Shown here: positions 25,721 through 34,739 of the stretch, one piece after another
Numbering within the stretch: the first letter of the stretch is position 1
Layout of the letters: each line of letters opens with the position of its first letter
Assembly (NCBI RefSeq): GCF_001909055.1
Contig: NZ_LVWI01000059.1
Location: forward strand, 62,001 to 126,000
Origin: Paenibacillus helianthi
Lineage (GTDB): Bacteria > Bacillota > Bacilli > Paenibacillales > Paenibacillaceae
Direction of reading: 5' to 3'
DNA: 64,000 bases
Notes under the pieces: model-generated
Databases searched by the model: none
What the model saw: the letters and a program-made list of their open reading frames with translations, nothing else
What the model was told of the DNA's origin: nothing
Position numbers and translations under genes: made by a program

Positions 25721-26130
25721 TTGGGCAACGGCGTCGTTGATGGCGCCACCTGCAGCCTTCTGCGCCGCCAGTAACAGCATTTATACCGTTGTTTCAAGCC
25801 CGGTGGCCTCATCGGCTAGAATTAACAATGAGAGTATAGCAATCACTTGTGTCGATCTGTTTGAACAATATCGGATACAAACTTCTGATCGTAGAGGTGC
25901 GGAATTCAAATACTAAGAACATCCATCAAGCTTCTAGTATTATGTAGTTTAGTCGCAGTTGAATCTCTTTTTCACCCAAAGTGCGCTGCCTAACCAATCG
26001 ACGTTCTCGATTAATTTCGGGAGCGTTTTTTATTTGCTTTTATTTTATGAGCAGACCCACTTGTCCTTCGGACAATTCAAAAAAAGCGACATTCACACTA
26101 CGGTCAGCAGGAATGTCACTTTGGTTTGGT
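25720..26130. other. Intergenic stretch with no recognisable gene
   Basis: A GC-rich part (25720-25810) may be the tail of a decayed minus-strand frame ending ...AAQKAAGGAINDAVAQLK before the bidirectional terminator. The rest is AT-rich. I see no transposase, tRNA or intact ORF with a ribosome binding site. A small hairpin TTGTCC/GGACAA lies near 26060. Confidence 0.4.
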
Positions 26131-26228
26131 AAAAATATAAGGATTTATAGGTTTCACGCTATAAATCATCCTTTTATTTCTCACTGAAACGGATTCCGTC
26201 CTTATAAGGACGGCGAAGCCGTTTCCAC
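26131..26228 (-). repeat. Interspersed palindromic element, copy A
   Basis: On the minus strand it begins GTGGAAACGGCTTCGCC, closes a helix GAAACGG/CCGTTTC, has an inner hairpin GTCCTTATAAGGAC, and ends with the tail GATTTATAGCG...CCTTATATTTTT. The same ends occur at 27445-27577. It starts 28 bases past the stop codon of the AI-2E family gene, in its 3' untranslated region. Confidence 0.8.
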
Positions 26229-26255
26229 TTGCTATTGAACTTCGGCAGGCAAGGC

Positions 26256-27284
26256 TTACACCTTAGGTTTATCCCGGGTAACCTCCAGAATATCGAGGAA
26301 AAAGACGAAAATAGGAATCCCAAGGATCAGACCCCATACGCCGATATAATGCTCGGAGAACAACAGCACAATGAAGGTGTAGAACATGGGCAGATTCATT
26401 TTGGAGGACATCAGCTTCGGATTCAGGAAGTAGCCTTCCATGAAATGCAGCACAGCAATCAGTCCCAGCACGTACAGCGTCATTACGAGACCACCGATAT
26501 TGTAGCCGATGATACACAACGGAATGAGTGAAATCAAAAACCCAACCACCGGAATCAAGCTAAGCAGGAAGATCATGATCGCCAGCGCGAAAAGGTACGG
26601 GAACGGCTCAAAAAAGAAGCCCATGATCCATAAGCCCACCACAGTGAACAGGGTATTGAAAAGAGCAATGAGAATTTGTGCTTCAATAACCTTGCCGAAA
26701 GAAGAGATGAATTTCTTGCCAAAGTACTCCAGTTCCACATAGAACCAGGCAATCTTGCTGTCTCTCAGACGGGAAGTAAAGTTAACAATGCGGGTTTTCT
26801 CAAGGATGAAGACAAAGCTTAGAATAGTTGCTAATACGAAGGTGGTCCCCCAGTTACTAATTTTGAGCACATATCCAATGCCGTGGGTCATATAGGATTC
26901 ATAATTCAAATCCTTCAACTGATTGAACAGGTACTGTGTAATTTCGTTCTGCGGGAGATCTTCAGAGGTTAGAGTGGTTAGAAAATCGGTCAACTGCTTA
27001 ATCTGCGTATACACTTTGGGCAGATATTTGACGAGCGCCAGCACAATCATCGTGATTAGGGCGAGGTACAAGACGACAATAATAACCTTGCTGTTCACCT
27101 TGACGAATTTGCCGATCTGCTTGGACAGCAGCACCTGAAAGCTATTCATTACATAAGCAATCAAAAACGTCAGCAGCACCAGGTTGAGCATATCCCGGAT
27201 ACTGTACAGCAACAGTGCGATCAGCGCCAAAATCAAAAAGCGCCGAACTGTTAAATTCGCGTAATAACGCTTAAATACATCCAT
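26256..27284 (-). CDS. AI-2E family transporter (PF01594 membrane exporter)
   Basis: 342 residues from MDVFKRYYANLTVRRF; a longer frame to 27305 begins with a polar leader that looks like the ribosome binding site region. About eight membrane segments occur. The characteristic C-terminal region contains LLSLIPVVGFLISLIPL and FLNPKLMSSKMNLPMFYTFIVLL. Members include the autoinducer-2 exporter TqsA but also Na+/H+ antiporters and many of unknown cargo. It is a monocistronic gene with a copy of the interspersed element beyond each end. Confidence 0.9.
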   Translation of the reverse strand: MDVFKRYYANLTVRRFLILALIALLLYSIRDMLNLVLLTFLIAYVMNSFQVLLSKQIGKFVKVNSKVIIVVLYLALITMIVLALVKYLPKVYTQIKQLTDFLTTLTSEDLPQNEITQYLFNQLKDLNYESYMTHGIGYVLKISNWGTTFVLATILSFVFILEKTRIVNFTSRLRDSKIAWFYVELEYFGKKFISSFGKVIEAQILIALFNTLFTVVGLWIMGFFFEPFPYLFALAIMIFLLSLIPVVGFLISLIPLCIIGYNIGGLVMTLYVLGLIAVLHFMEGYFLNPKLMSSKMNLPMFYTFIVLLFSEHYIGVWGLILGIPIFVFFLDILEVTRDKPKV

Positions 27285-27444
27285 TGTTCCTCTGTTCCTC
27301 TCCATTCGCTTGCAATTAAGACTTTATCATATAGTCTACATTACCCAAATCACTTATAGCAACTGCAAGCCTCTTCAAATCTGCGAAAACACTAACTTTA
27401 TGTCGGATTTCGGGAGCTGGACTGTTATATGTTATAATATGCCA

Positions 27445-27577
27445 GTGGAAACGGCTTCGCTTCTTGTAAAAGCTTATGCTCCTGAAGCAGCGATACTACG
27501 TATCGCTTTCAGAAATCCGTTTCAGCGGGAAATAGAAGTATGATTTATAGCGCGAAACCTATACATCCTTATATTTT
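27445..27577 (+). repeat. Interspersed palindromic element, copy B, in an SDR leader
   Basis: It shares both ends with copy A (GTGGAAACGGCTTCGC at the left; tail GATTTATAGCGCGAAACC..CCTTATATTTT at the right) and carries about 38 extra bases in the middle. It contains GAAACGG/CCGTTTC arms, GCTT/AAGC arms and the perfect hairpin GCGATAC-TAC-GTATCGC. A -10-like TATAAT (27434-27439) lies just before it, so it would form the 5' end of the SDR mRNA. Confidence 0.8.
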
Positions 27578-27599
27578 AAGAACTGGAGGCTTAACCTTT

Positions 27600-28439
27600 A
27601 TGGGGAAAATTATCTGCATCACCGGCGCATCATCCGGAATCGGGCTATCTTCGGCTCTGAAATTCGCTAAGGAAGGCTGGACTGTCTATGCGGGAACCCG
27701 CAACCTGGAACGGGATCAGGAGCGTTACAGCGAAGTGCCCCATCTGAAATTCGTAGAACTGGAAGTCACAGAACCTAACAGCATTCAGCGGGTAATCGAT
27801 CAGATTGAGCAGGAGCAAGGCCGCCTGGATGTATTGTTTTGCAACGCTGGCTTCGGCTACCTCAGGGCGCTTGGACAAGCACCGATTGAAGATATCCACC
27901 GCGTATTCGACACCAATGTCTATGGAGTGATGCATACGATCCGTGCGGCGCTTCCTCTGCTTCGGAAGACCGGATATGGACATATTGTGGCGACCTCCAG
28001 CGTGGGCGGACTAGTGGGCCAGCCTATGAACGAGATCTACTGTGCCAGCAAGTTCGCTCTGGAAGGCCTGCTGGAAAGTATGGCTACCTATTACAAACCA
28101 CAGTTCAACATCGATATCTCCCTGCTTGAGCCTGGTGCAATTGCCACAGAGTTCAATAACACCGTGCTTGGGCATGTAGCCAATACCGGTGGCATTCTGG
28201 AAGACGAATATAGGCCGATTCTGGATGCCTACAGAGCCACGTTCCTTGAGCGTAATACGGAGCCTCAGACCGCTGACTCCGTCGCCGAAGTGATGTGGGA
28301 CCTGGTGCAAATGGAGACCAAGCCGCTCCGTATCCGCACTTCAGAGCAGGCTGAGAAATTCGTCTCTCGCAAAGTAAGCACAGACCCTACCGGCCTGGAA
28401 GGTGTGCTCAGCACCCGTAAGATCCAGTTGAATATGTAG
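27600..28439 (+). CDS. Short-chain dehydrogenase/reductase
   Basis: 279 residues from MGKIICITG. GGAGG is about ten bases upstream; the longer frame from 27540 would be translated from within the repeat. Rossmann motif TGASSGIG (about 8-15), NAG-type motif FCNAGFGYL, catalytic Ser in ATSSVGG and YCASKFA with Tyr and Lys (about 152-156). It is a classical SDR of the type often annotated as retinol dehydrogenase-like; the substrate is unknown. The leader consists of interspersed element copy B. Confidence 0.92.
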   Translation: MGKIICITGASSGIGLSSALKFAKEGWTVYAGTRNLERDQERYSEVPHLKFVELEVTEPNSIQRVIDQIEQEQGRLDVLFCNAGFGYLRALGQAPIEDIHRVFDTNVYGVMHTIRAALPLLRKTGYGHIVATSSVGGLVGQPMNEIYCASKFALEGLLESMATYYKPQFNIDISLLEPGAIATEFNNTVLGHVANTGGILEDEYRPILDAYRATFLERNTEPQTADSVAEVMWDLVQMETKPLRIRTSEQAEKFVSRKVSTDPTGLEGVLSTRKIQLNM

Positions 28440-28486
28440 GTCACGCTTACCCTTATTGCTGAAAAAGCACAAATAGATGAAAAAAA

Positions 28487-28525
28487 TAACCGGACTGGGG
28501 CAGCTCTTGCCCGGTCCGGTTTTCA
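28487..28525 (+). terminator. Intrinsic terminator of the SDR gene
   Basis: AACCGGAC and GTCCGGTT arms with inner GGG/CCC pairing are followed by TTTTC, about 50 bases after the stop codon. A-runs on the left side may also let it end the minus-strand transcript. Confidence 0.8.
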
Positions 28526-28595
28526 GTTGTGCCTGCGTTTGGAACGCCATAGGCGAACAACTGTCTATTGCCTGTCCTCGCGTTTCACATCACAC

Positions 28596-29042
28596 TTATC
28601 TCTGAATCTGCTCAATCCGGTATACTCCGGTTCCACCAGTATCTGATGGCCCGCCTGTAATCTGCCAGCCGAAGGAGAGCACAGATGCCAGTCTGTTTTT
28701 TTCGGCCTCGGTCAAAGCTATTTCCGCCGCTTCCTTACCTTCCTCCAGTTCCAGCTCGGCCTGCTTGCCAAGAGCAACAGAAATCCAGCTGCGAATGCCG
28801 CGAATGGTATTGTATTTGATCTGGTAGCCTTGCGTTACCGCCTGGCGGAATGTTTCCGGCTGCTCACCCGCCAGAATTGCCAGCTGAGCATAATCAAATT
28901 CATATTCACTTTCATCCACCGGCAGTTCGCCTGCCTCTACTCTGCGCAGCAGTTCGTCATCGGACCAGCCGAGGGATCGCAGAGATTCTACCAGCAGGGC
29001 ATCCCATTGCGACAATTTTACTTTTTGTACGGTCTCTGTCAT
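28596..29042 (-). CDS. Conserved hypothetical protein at the end of the peptide-transporter operon
   Basis: 148 residues from MTETVQKVKLSQWDALL, with a GGGAGG site seven bases upstream. Acidic, helical, soluble, with no signal peptide. Visible parts are LLVESLRSLGWSDDELLRRVEAGELP, YDYAQLAI-type stretch, and GYQIKYNTIRGIRSWISVAL, then a Glu-rich segment and a Gly-rich end. I do not recognise the family. It starts 40 bases after the OppF-like gene on the same strand, so it is probably co-transcribed, but a role in transport is not shown. Confidence 0.75.
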   Translation of the reverse strand: MTETVQKVKLSQWDALLVESLRSLGWSDDELLRRVEAGELPVDESEYEFDYAQLAILAGEQPETFRQAVTQGYQIKYNTIRGIRSWISVALGKQAELELEEGKEAAEIALTEAEKNRLASVLSFGWQITGGPSDTGGTGVYRIEQIQR

Positions 29043-29081
29043 CTCATTACCTCCCATTATCATTGTAAATTGGTGCTGTAT

Positions 29082-29990
29082 TCAGTCAAGAGCCACATAG
29101 TGGCCCGGGCTTACTTCACGCAGCATTGCCTGTGCAGCTGCTTCCCGTTCACCAGAATAGCCCTCCAGCCTGATTCTCTGGCTGCCCTTACGCGGGTCCG
29201 TCTCCAGAATGGAGGATAGTAGTGCCTTAGTGTAGGGATGGAGCGGGTTGTCATACAATTCGTCGCTGTCCGCTACCTCAACCAGCCGTCCGCCATACAT
29301 GACACCGATGCGGTCCGATATATGCCGGACCATCGACAGGTCATGGGCAATGAACAGATAGGTGAGACCGAACTCGGACTGCAGGTCCTCCAGCATATTG
29401 ACGACCTGGGCCTGAACCGAAACGTCCAGTGCCGAAATGGGCTCGTCACAGACGACAAATTCTGGCCGGACCGACAATGCTCGTGCAATGGAGATGCGCT
29501 GCCGCTGCCCGCCGCTGAACTCATGGGGAAAACGGTACAGATGCTCCCGCTTAAGCCCTACCCGTTCCAGCAGTGCGGCGACCGCCTCCTTGCGTTCTTC
29601 GCCCTTATAGATGCCATGGATCTTCATCGGTTCACTGATCAGTTCAAGCACATTCAAGCTCAGATTCAGGGAAGAGTACGGGTCCTGAAAGATCGATTGA
29701 ATGCGGCGGCGGAAAGGCTTGAGTCCCTTCTCCCCAAGCTTGCCAAGCGGCTGGCCATCAAAGAAAACCTCACCGCCGGTATAATCATACAACCGGAGCA
29801 GGCAGCGTCCCACTGTGGACTTGCCGCTGCCCGATTCGCCCACCAGCCCGAAGGTTTCTCCCTGGCGGATCTGAAAGCTTACGCCATCGACAGCCTTCAG
29901 CACAGCTGTATCTCGACCGCGCATATCCTTCCCCTTAGAGAAGTGCTTTTGAAGATTATTCACGTCCACTAATACTTTGCTCTCACTCAC
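29082..29990 (-). CDS. Peptide ABC transporter ATPase, OppF/DppF type
   Basis: 302 residues starting at GTG (29990), preceded by GGGGGAG six bases away; it overlaps the stop of the OppD-like gene by eight bases. Walker A is GESGSGKST, signature FSGGQRQR, Walker B FVVCDEP and H-loop IAHDLS. The C-terminal oligopeptide-transporter region (YDNPLHPYTKALLSSI) is present. With the OppD-like ATPase it forms the heterodimeric motor of the importer encoded upstream. Confidence 0.93.
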   Translation of the reverse strand: MSESKVLVDVNNLQKHFSKGKDMRGRDTAVLKAVDGVSFQIRQGETFGLVGESGSGKSTVGRCLLRLYDYTGGEVFFDGQPLGKLGEKGLKPFRRRIQSIFQDPYSSLNLSLNVLELISEPMKIHGIYKGEERKEAVAALLERVGLKREHLYRFPHEFSGGQRQRISIARALSVRPEFVVCDEPISALDVSVQAQVVNMLEDLQSEFGLTYLFIAHDLSMVRHISDRIGVMYGGRLVEVADSDELYDNPLHPYTKALLSSILETDPRKGSQRIRLEGYSGEREAAAQAMLREVSPGHYVALD

Positions 29991-30999
29991 CGGAATCTCC
30001 CCCTTCGGCATGAACTGCAGTCTGATTCTGCACACTCTCCACCAGCCAGCACATAGAGCGGTGGCCCGGAGTGAGTTCTACTACAGGCGGGCGTTCGCTG
30101 CAGCGGGCAAAAGCATGGGGGCAGCGCTCCATGAACGGGCAACCCGGCGGCGGGTCGAGGAGATCCGGAGGTGTGCCTTCAATGGGAATCAGCCGCTCAC
30201 GTGAACCGCCGCCGCGCTTCGGAATCGAGCGCAGCAAGCCCTCCGTGTACGGATGCCGGGGACGGTAGAAGATATCCTCCACCGTCCCTTCCTCCATAAT
30301 CAGCCCCCCGTACATCACAATCACGCGGGTGCAGACCTGGGCAACCACACCCAGATCATGGGTAATCAGTGCAATGGCCGTATCAGAATTCTCTTTGAGT
30401 TCCTTGAACAGGTCCAGGATCTGCGCCTGTATCGTCGCATCCAGCGCTGTTGTCGGCTCGTCAGCGATCAGCAGCTCCGGCTGGCAGGACAATGCCATGG
30501 CGATCATTACGCGCTGACGCATTCCGCCGCTGAATTCATGCGGATACTGCTTCAGACGCTGCTCCGGATTCTGGATACCTACCTGGAGCAGCATCCTGGC
30601 TGCTTCGGCAACCGCCGCTTCTTTATTCAATCCACGGTGCCTGCGGATGACCTCCGTCAGTTGCTGGCCGATTTTTTTCACCGGATTCAGGGAGGTCATC
30701 GGGTCTTGAAAGACCATCGCGATCCGGTTGCCCCGCAGACTCCGCCACTCCTTCTCTGAAAGTCCGGTCAGACGCTCGCCCCGAAACTCGATATTCCCGG
30801 CTGTTATGCGTCCCGGAGGCATAATCAGCGACATGATCGCTTTGGCCGTGACACTTTTGCCGCTGCCGGATTCCCCGACAATCCCCACCGTTTCACCAGC
30901 ATCGATATGAAAGCTGACCCCCCGGACGGCCTGGTTCTCCCCATCCCGGGTAGCGAACGAAACCTGTAAATCCTCAACAGACAGCAGCCGCTTCGTCAT
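29983..30999 (-). CDS. Peptide ABC transporter ATPase, OppD/DppD type
   Basis: 338 residues. Walker A GESGSGKSV, signature FSGGMRQR, Walker B LLIADEP and H-loop THDLG. The C-terminal cysteine-rich segment (PPGCPFMERCPHAFARC) is the iron-sulfur-type motif known in DppD-like ATPases. It comes 16 bases after the OppC-like permease gene and overlaps the OppF-like start. Confidence 0.93.
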   Translation of the reverse strand: MTKRLLSVEDLQVSFATRDGENQAVRGVSFHIDAGETVGIVGESGSGKSVTAKAIMSLIMPPGRITAGNIEFRGERLTGLSEKEWRSLRGNRIAMVFQDPMTSLNPVKKIGQQLTEVIRRHRGLNKEAAVAEAARMLLQVGIQNPEQRLKQYPHEFSGGMRQRVMIAMALSCQPELLIADEPTTALDATIQAQILDLFKELKENSDTAIALITHDLGVVAQVCTRVIVMYGGLIMEEGTVEDIFYRPRHPYTEGLLRSIPKRGGGSRERLIPIEGTPPDLLDPPPGCPFMERCPHAFARCSERPPVVELTPGHRSMCWLVESVQNQTAVHAEGGDSGE

Positions 31000-31015
31000 G
31001 ACGTCTTCACTCTCC

Positions 31016-31861
31016 TTATCTCCGCATCAGCTTCGGTTCAAAGCCGACACGTAAAATATCACCCAGCACATTAAAGCTCAGTACAGTCAGCAGGATCAAA
31101 AGACCCGGGAACAGCGCGAGATAAGGCGCCTGGGCAATATAGCCCTGCGCGCTGTTCAACATGCTGCCCCACGTCGCATTCGGCGGCTGCACGCCAAACC
31201 CGAGAAAGCTCAGTGAGGATTCCATCATAATCGCCGAAGCGATATTGTTCGTCGCACCTACGATAATGACCGGGACCAGGCCGGGAAGAATATGCCGCCA
31301 AATGATGCCGGAGGCGCTTTGTCCTGAAGCTTTGGCATAGAGCACATATTCACGTTCCTTGATCGTCATCGTCTCCGCCCGGACAACCCGCGCCACGTTC
31401 ATCCACATCAAGAGGGCAATAATAATGATAAGGTTACCGACGCTTGGCTTCAAATACACGCTGAGCAGCAGCAGAATGAGAAAGGACGGGATCGACATGA
31501 TTACATCCAGCATCCGCATCAGCAGATTATCCAGCCAGCCGCCAAAGTAGCCGCTGATTACACCTATGGTAGCCCCGATGCCTGTCGCCACAATCATTGA
31601 AGCGAAGCCAACCAGGAGAGAGATTCGCCCGCCGTATAGCGCTCTCGCCAGATAATCGCGGCCATAATCGTCCGTACCGAACCAGTGGCCGGCACCCGGC
31701 GGCTTGAGCCGGGCCATGGCCTCCATGGCATTGGGATCATAGCCGGACAGAAAGGCAAACACTGCCCCAAGCGTGAACACGATCAGAGTCAGCAAGGCGG
31801 CGACACCCAGACCGTTCGCAAACAGCTCGTCTTTTACATTTTTCCATTTACTGCGGTTCAT
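31016..31861 (-). CDS. Peptide ABC transporter permease, OppC/DppC type
   Basis: 281 residues with an OppC_N leader (MNRSKWKNVKDELFANGLGV), six membrane segments and the EAA-type loop (YVLYAKASGQSASGIIWRHILPGLVPVII). FGTDDYGRDYLARALYGGR is typical of DppC. It pairs with the OppB-like subunit encoded four bases upstream. Confidence 0.93.
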   Translation of the reverse strand: MNRSKWKNVKDELFANGLGVAALLTLIVFTLGAVFAFLSGYDPNAMEAMARLKPPGAGHWFGTDDYGRDYLARALYGGRISLLVGFASMIVATGIGATIGVISGYFGGWLDNLLMRMLDVIMSIPSFLILLLLSVYLKPSVGNLIIIIALLMWMNVARVVRAETMTIKEREYVLYAKASGQSASGIIWRHILPGLVPVIIVGATNNIASAIMMESSLSFLGFGVQPPNATWGSMLNSAQGYIAQAPYLALFPGLLILLTVLSFNVLGDILRVGFEPKLMRR

Positions 31862-31865
31862 GAGG

Positions 31866-32816
31866 TCACCCCTTTAGTTGGATTCGCGGGTCCACGAAGC
31901 TGTAGAGTATATCTGCCACCAGATTGCCAAAGATCAGCATCAGGGAGGAGAACAGGGTAATCCCCATGATTAGCGGATAATCCATTCCCTTGACTGCTGT
32001 CATGCCCAGTGAGCCGATGCCCGGCCAGGAAAAAACCGTCTCCGTCACGATAGCACCCGCCACCAGATCCCCCATCGACATACCGAGCAGCGTAATCACC
32101 GGCAGCAGCACATGCTTCAGGACATGACGGAACAATATCGTTGACTTTTTGGAGCCAAAAGCATACTGAATCTGTACATATTCCTCCTTCAGCTGCCCAA
32201 TAGTGCTGGAGCGGATATAACGCACATAACCGGCAAGAAAACCAAAGGCCAGCACGGAGCAAGGCAAAATGCCGTGCTTAAGCACATCCGCCGCGGATTC
32301 TACCCCAATGGTGCGCATGCCCATGCTTGGGAGCAGGTGCAGCTTGATCGCGAACAGGTACATCAGCAGAATCGCCAGCCAGAATAATGGAATGGAGATT
32401 CCGACATAAGAAATGAAGTTAATCAGCTTGTCGGCCCAGCGGTTGCGGTTCGCTCCGGCAATCAGGCCGAGCGGAATTGAGAGCAGCACAGCCAGGGCAA
32501 TCGCGCTGCCCATCAGACCGGCGGTTGCCGGCAGGCGCTCCAGAATTTGCCCAAGGACGGGCTGGTGATTAACCAGGGAATACCCGAAGTTCCCCTGTGC
32601 CATTTCTTTGATCCAGATAAAATACTGAATATAGGCCGGTTTGTCCAGTCCCAGGTTATGACGGATACGCTCAATGTCATCCGCATGCATATTCGGTGTA
32701 ACAAAAGACAGCACCGGATCTCCCGGAGCCAGCTTGATCATGGTAAAGCACACTACCGACACAAAGAACAGCATCGGCAGTGTTTGCAGCAATCTTCGTA
32801 CGATGAGTTGTCTCAT
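31866..32816 (-). CDS. Peptide ABC transporter permease, OppB/DppB type
   Basis: 316 residues. It has the N-terminal MRQLIVRRLLQTLPMLFFVSVVCF segment and the conserved APGDP motif, about six membrane segments, and an EAA-like loop (YVQIQYAFGSKKSTILFRHVLKHVLLPVI). It follows the binding-protein gene across an 80-base gap that contains a hairpin terminator, so permease and ATPase levels are probably kept below that of the binding protein. Confidence 0.93.
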   Translation of the reverse strand: MRQLIVRRLLQTLPMLFFVSVVCFTMIKLAPGDPVLSFVTPNMHADDIERIRHNLGLDKPAYIQYFIWIKEMAQGNFGYSLVNHQPVLGQILERLPATAGLMGSAIALAVLLSIPLGLIAGANRNRWADKLINFISYVGISIPLFWLAILLMYLFAIKLHLLPSMGMRTIGVESAADVLKHGILPCSVLAFGFLAGYVRYIRSSTIGQLKEEYVQIQYAFGSKKSTILFRHVLKHVLLPVITLLGMSMGDLVAGAIVTETVFSWPGIGSLGMTAVKGMDYPLIMGITLFSSLMLIFGNLVADILYSFVDPRIQLKG

Positions 32817-32843
32817 ACGCAGCTTCTCCCGCTCCCCGCCGGC

Positions 32844-32877
32844 AAAAAAATAAGCTGGGCGGCCCAGCTTATTTTTT
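32844..32877 (-). terminator. Terminator-like hairpin between binding protein and permease genes
   Basis: AAAAAATAAGCTGGG pairs with CCCAGCTTATTTTTT around a CGG loop; the minus strand has T-runs after it. Within an operon this is a common way to reduce readthrough from an abundant binding protein to the membrane subunits. Confidence 0.8.
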
Positions 32878-32899
32878 CCCGCACTTATTTTTCCCGCGC

Positions 32900-34516
32900 T
32901 TATTTCTGATAGATCTTGGACAGGTCTTCGAAAATCACGACAGGCTTCAGTACCGCTTCTTCAAGACCGCCGTAGTTCTTGGAAATAGCGACAACGGTTT
33001 TGGTATATGCGATGGGATAGATCGGCGCATCCCCGGCGACGATCTCTTGCGCTTTTTTGTAAATATCCGCACGTTTGGCTGGGTCGGCTTCACCCGCACC
33101 TTCATTCAACAGCTTGTCGACTTCAGGATTCGCATAATGCGAATAGTTCGAAGACGCTCCCGAGGTGAACAGAATGCGGTAAGCATCTGGATCATAACCC
33201 ATAATATAGCCGGTCAGGGCCAGTTCGAAATCAGTAGCCTTCAGGTCAATGAACTTCTGAACCCAGGCCGAAGAATCCATACTCTTCAGTTCAACATCCA
33301 CGCCGACGGCCTTCAGCTTCTGCTGTACATACAGCGAGATGGCTTCCTGTGCCTTGTTGCCGCTCTGCACGATGAATCTCAGCTTCAGATTGCTGACTCC
33401 TGCGGCTTGGAGCATTTCCTTGGCCTTCGCTGCATCGTTATCAAAGGTAGGCACATCATTCGTGAAGTACAACGCATCCGGAGTCAGGAAGGATTTAGCC
33501 GGATCCGCATATTCACTGGAAGTGTAGGCGGTCTGGATGATCTCATCACGGCTGAGTGCCAGTGACAGGGCTTGACGGACTTCTTTTTTGGCCAGGACAC
33601 CGGTATCACTGTTCGCATTGAACATCAGATACGACAAACGTCCTTCGGCGTACGGCAGGATTTCAAAGTTGTTGGTCGCTTGAATCGTGCTTACATCCTT
33701 AGGATCAAGGTATTGCACATTAATTTCACCGTTCTGCAAGGCCAGATTGGCTGCGTTCGCATCCTTGGCAATCCGGTAGGTCACTGAATCCAGGTGCGGC
33801 TTGCCGCCGAAATAGTTGTCGAAACGCTCCAGTGTCAAATATTCGCCTGCTTTGTATTCTTTGAACTTGAATGGGCCGGAGCCTACCGGAGCAGCGTTTT
33901 TGGTGCTTTTCTCAATATCGGTTTCATTCTCAAAAATGTGTTTTGGAATCGGAGTGACCTGCACCAGCGTAGCCTCGAAAGCCGGACTGACCTGCGGCAG
34001 CTTGAATTCCACAGTCAGATCGTCCACCTTCGTGGCGGTGATTGGTTGGTCATTAATCAGGAAGTTGGCCCGCAGGAAGCTGTTCTGCTTCTCATCCAGA
34101 ATCTTCTCGATAGTGAACACTACATCATCGGCTGTAAGCTTCTCCCCATCATGCCAGGTAAGTCCGCTCTTCAGCTTCAGTGTATAGGTAAGATTATCGG
34201 CAGATGGTGTCAGGCTGTCCGCCAGATAAAAGGTTTTCTTCCCATTGTTGACCTGGAACAGCGGCGCGTACAGCGCCTGGTCAATCGTCAGGCTGACACG
34301 GTCACCCGCATAGTTCGGATTAAGCACTACCGGGTCGGCTGCTACGCCGATAATCAGGCTTCCACCATCCTTCGGCCCTTCGCCCGCAGCAGGCTGCTGT
34401 GATTCCGCCGGCGTCCCGCTTGCTGCCGGTGATGCGGCGTTGTTCCCCCCGGAGCACGCACTAATCAAAAATGTTAACAATATGATAGCTATAACCCCAG
34501 ATAACCCTCTGCGCAT
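32900..34516 (-). CDS. Peptide-binding lipoprotein (OppA/DppA, SBP family 5)
   Basis: 538 residues from MRRGLSGVIAIILL, with a GGAGGAGAG site upstream; the frame to 34552 lacks one. The lipobox is LISACSGG. Family 5 signature region: VYTLKLKSGLTWHDGEKLTADDVVFTIEKIL. It binds oligopeptides, dipeptides or nickel chelates outside the cell and delivers them to the permeases. First gene of the operon with OppB, C, D, F-like genes; the ligand is not certain. Confidence 0.93.
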   Translation of the reverse strand: MRRGLSGVIAIILLTFLISACSGGNNAASPAASGTPAESQQPAAGEGPKDGGSLIIGVAADPVVLNPNYAGDRVSLTIDQALYAPLFQVNNGKKTFYLADSLTPSADNLTYTLKLKSGLTWHDGEKLTADDVVFTIEKILDEKQNSFLRANFLINDQPITATKVDDLTVEFKLPQVSPAFEATLVQVTPIPKHIFENETDIEKSTKNAAPVGSGPFKFKEYKAGEYLTLERFDNYFGGKPHLDSVTYRIAKDANAANLALQNGEINVQYLDPKDVSTIQATNNFEILPYAEGRLSYLMFNANSDTGVLAKKEVRQALSLALSRDEIIQTAYTSSEYADPAKSFLTPDALYFTNDVPTFDNDAAKAKEMLQAAGVSNLKLRFIVQSGNKAQEAISLYVQQKLKAVGVDVELKSMDSSAWVQKFIDLKATDFELALTGYIMGYDPDAYRILFTSGASSNYSHYANPEVDKLLNEGAGEADPAKRADIYKKAQEIVAGDAPIYPIAYTKTVVAISKNYGGLEEAVLKPVVIFEDLSKIYQK

Positions 34517-34739
34517 ATCTTTCTCTCCTCCATTGTCTATGAGCAAGCTCACTCTTTATTTTTCTGAATTATATATCGGAATACTCGGAATTACAATGGA
34601 TGTGAATTAACATAAATGTAACACGAAGGAAAAACATGGTTTGAACTCTTTATCCCGCAAAAAATGAGGGTTAGTCCAGTACCTCTGCAAATATATTGAA
34701 TACATATAATCCATACATCTATCTGTACTGGAGTGGACC

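Noticed and set aside
25720..26130. Possible insertion-sequence remnant
   Set aside because: No transposase motif, terminal inverted repeats or target duplication could be found by reading; only vague coding-like stretches.
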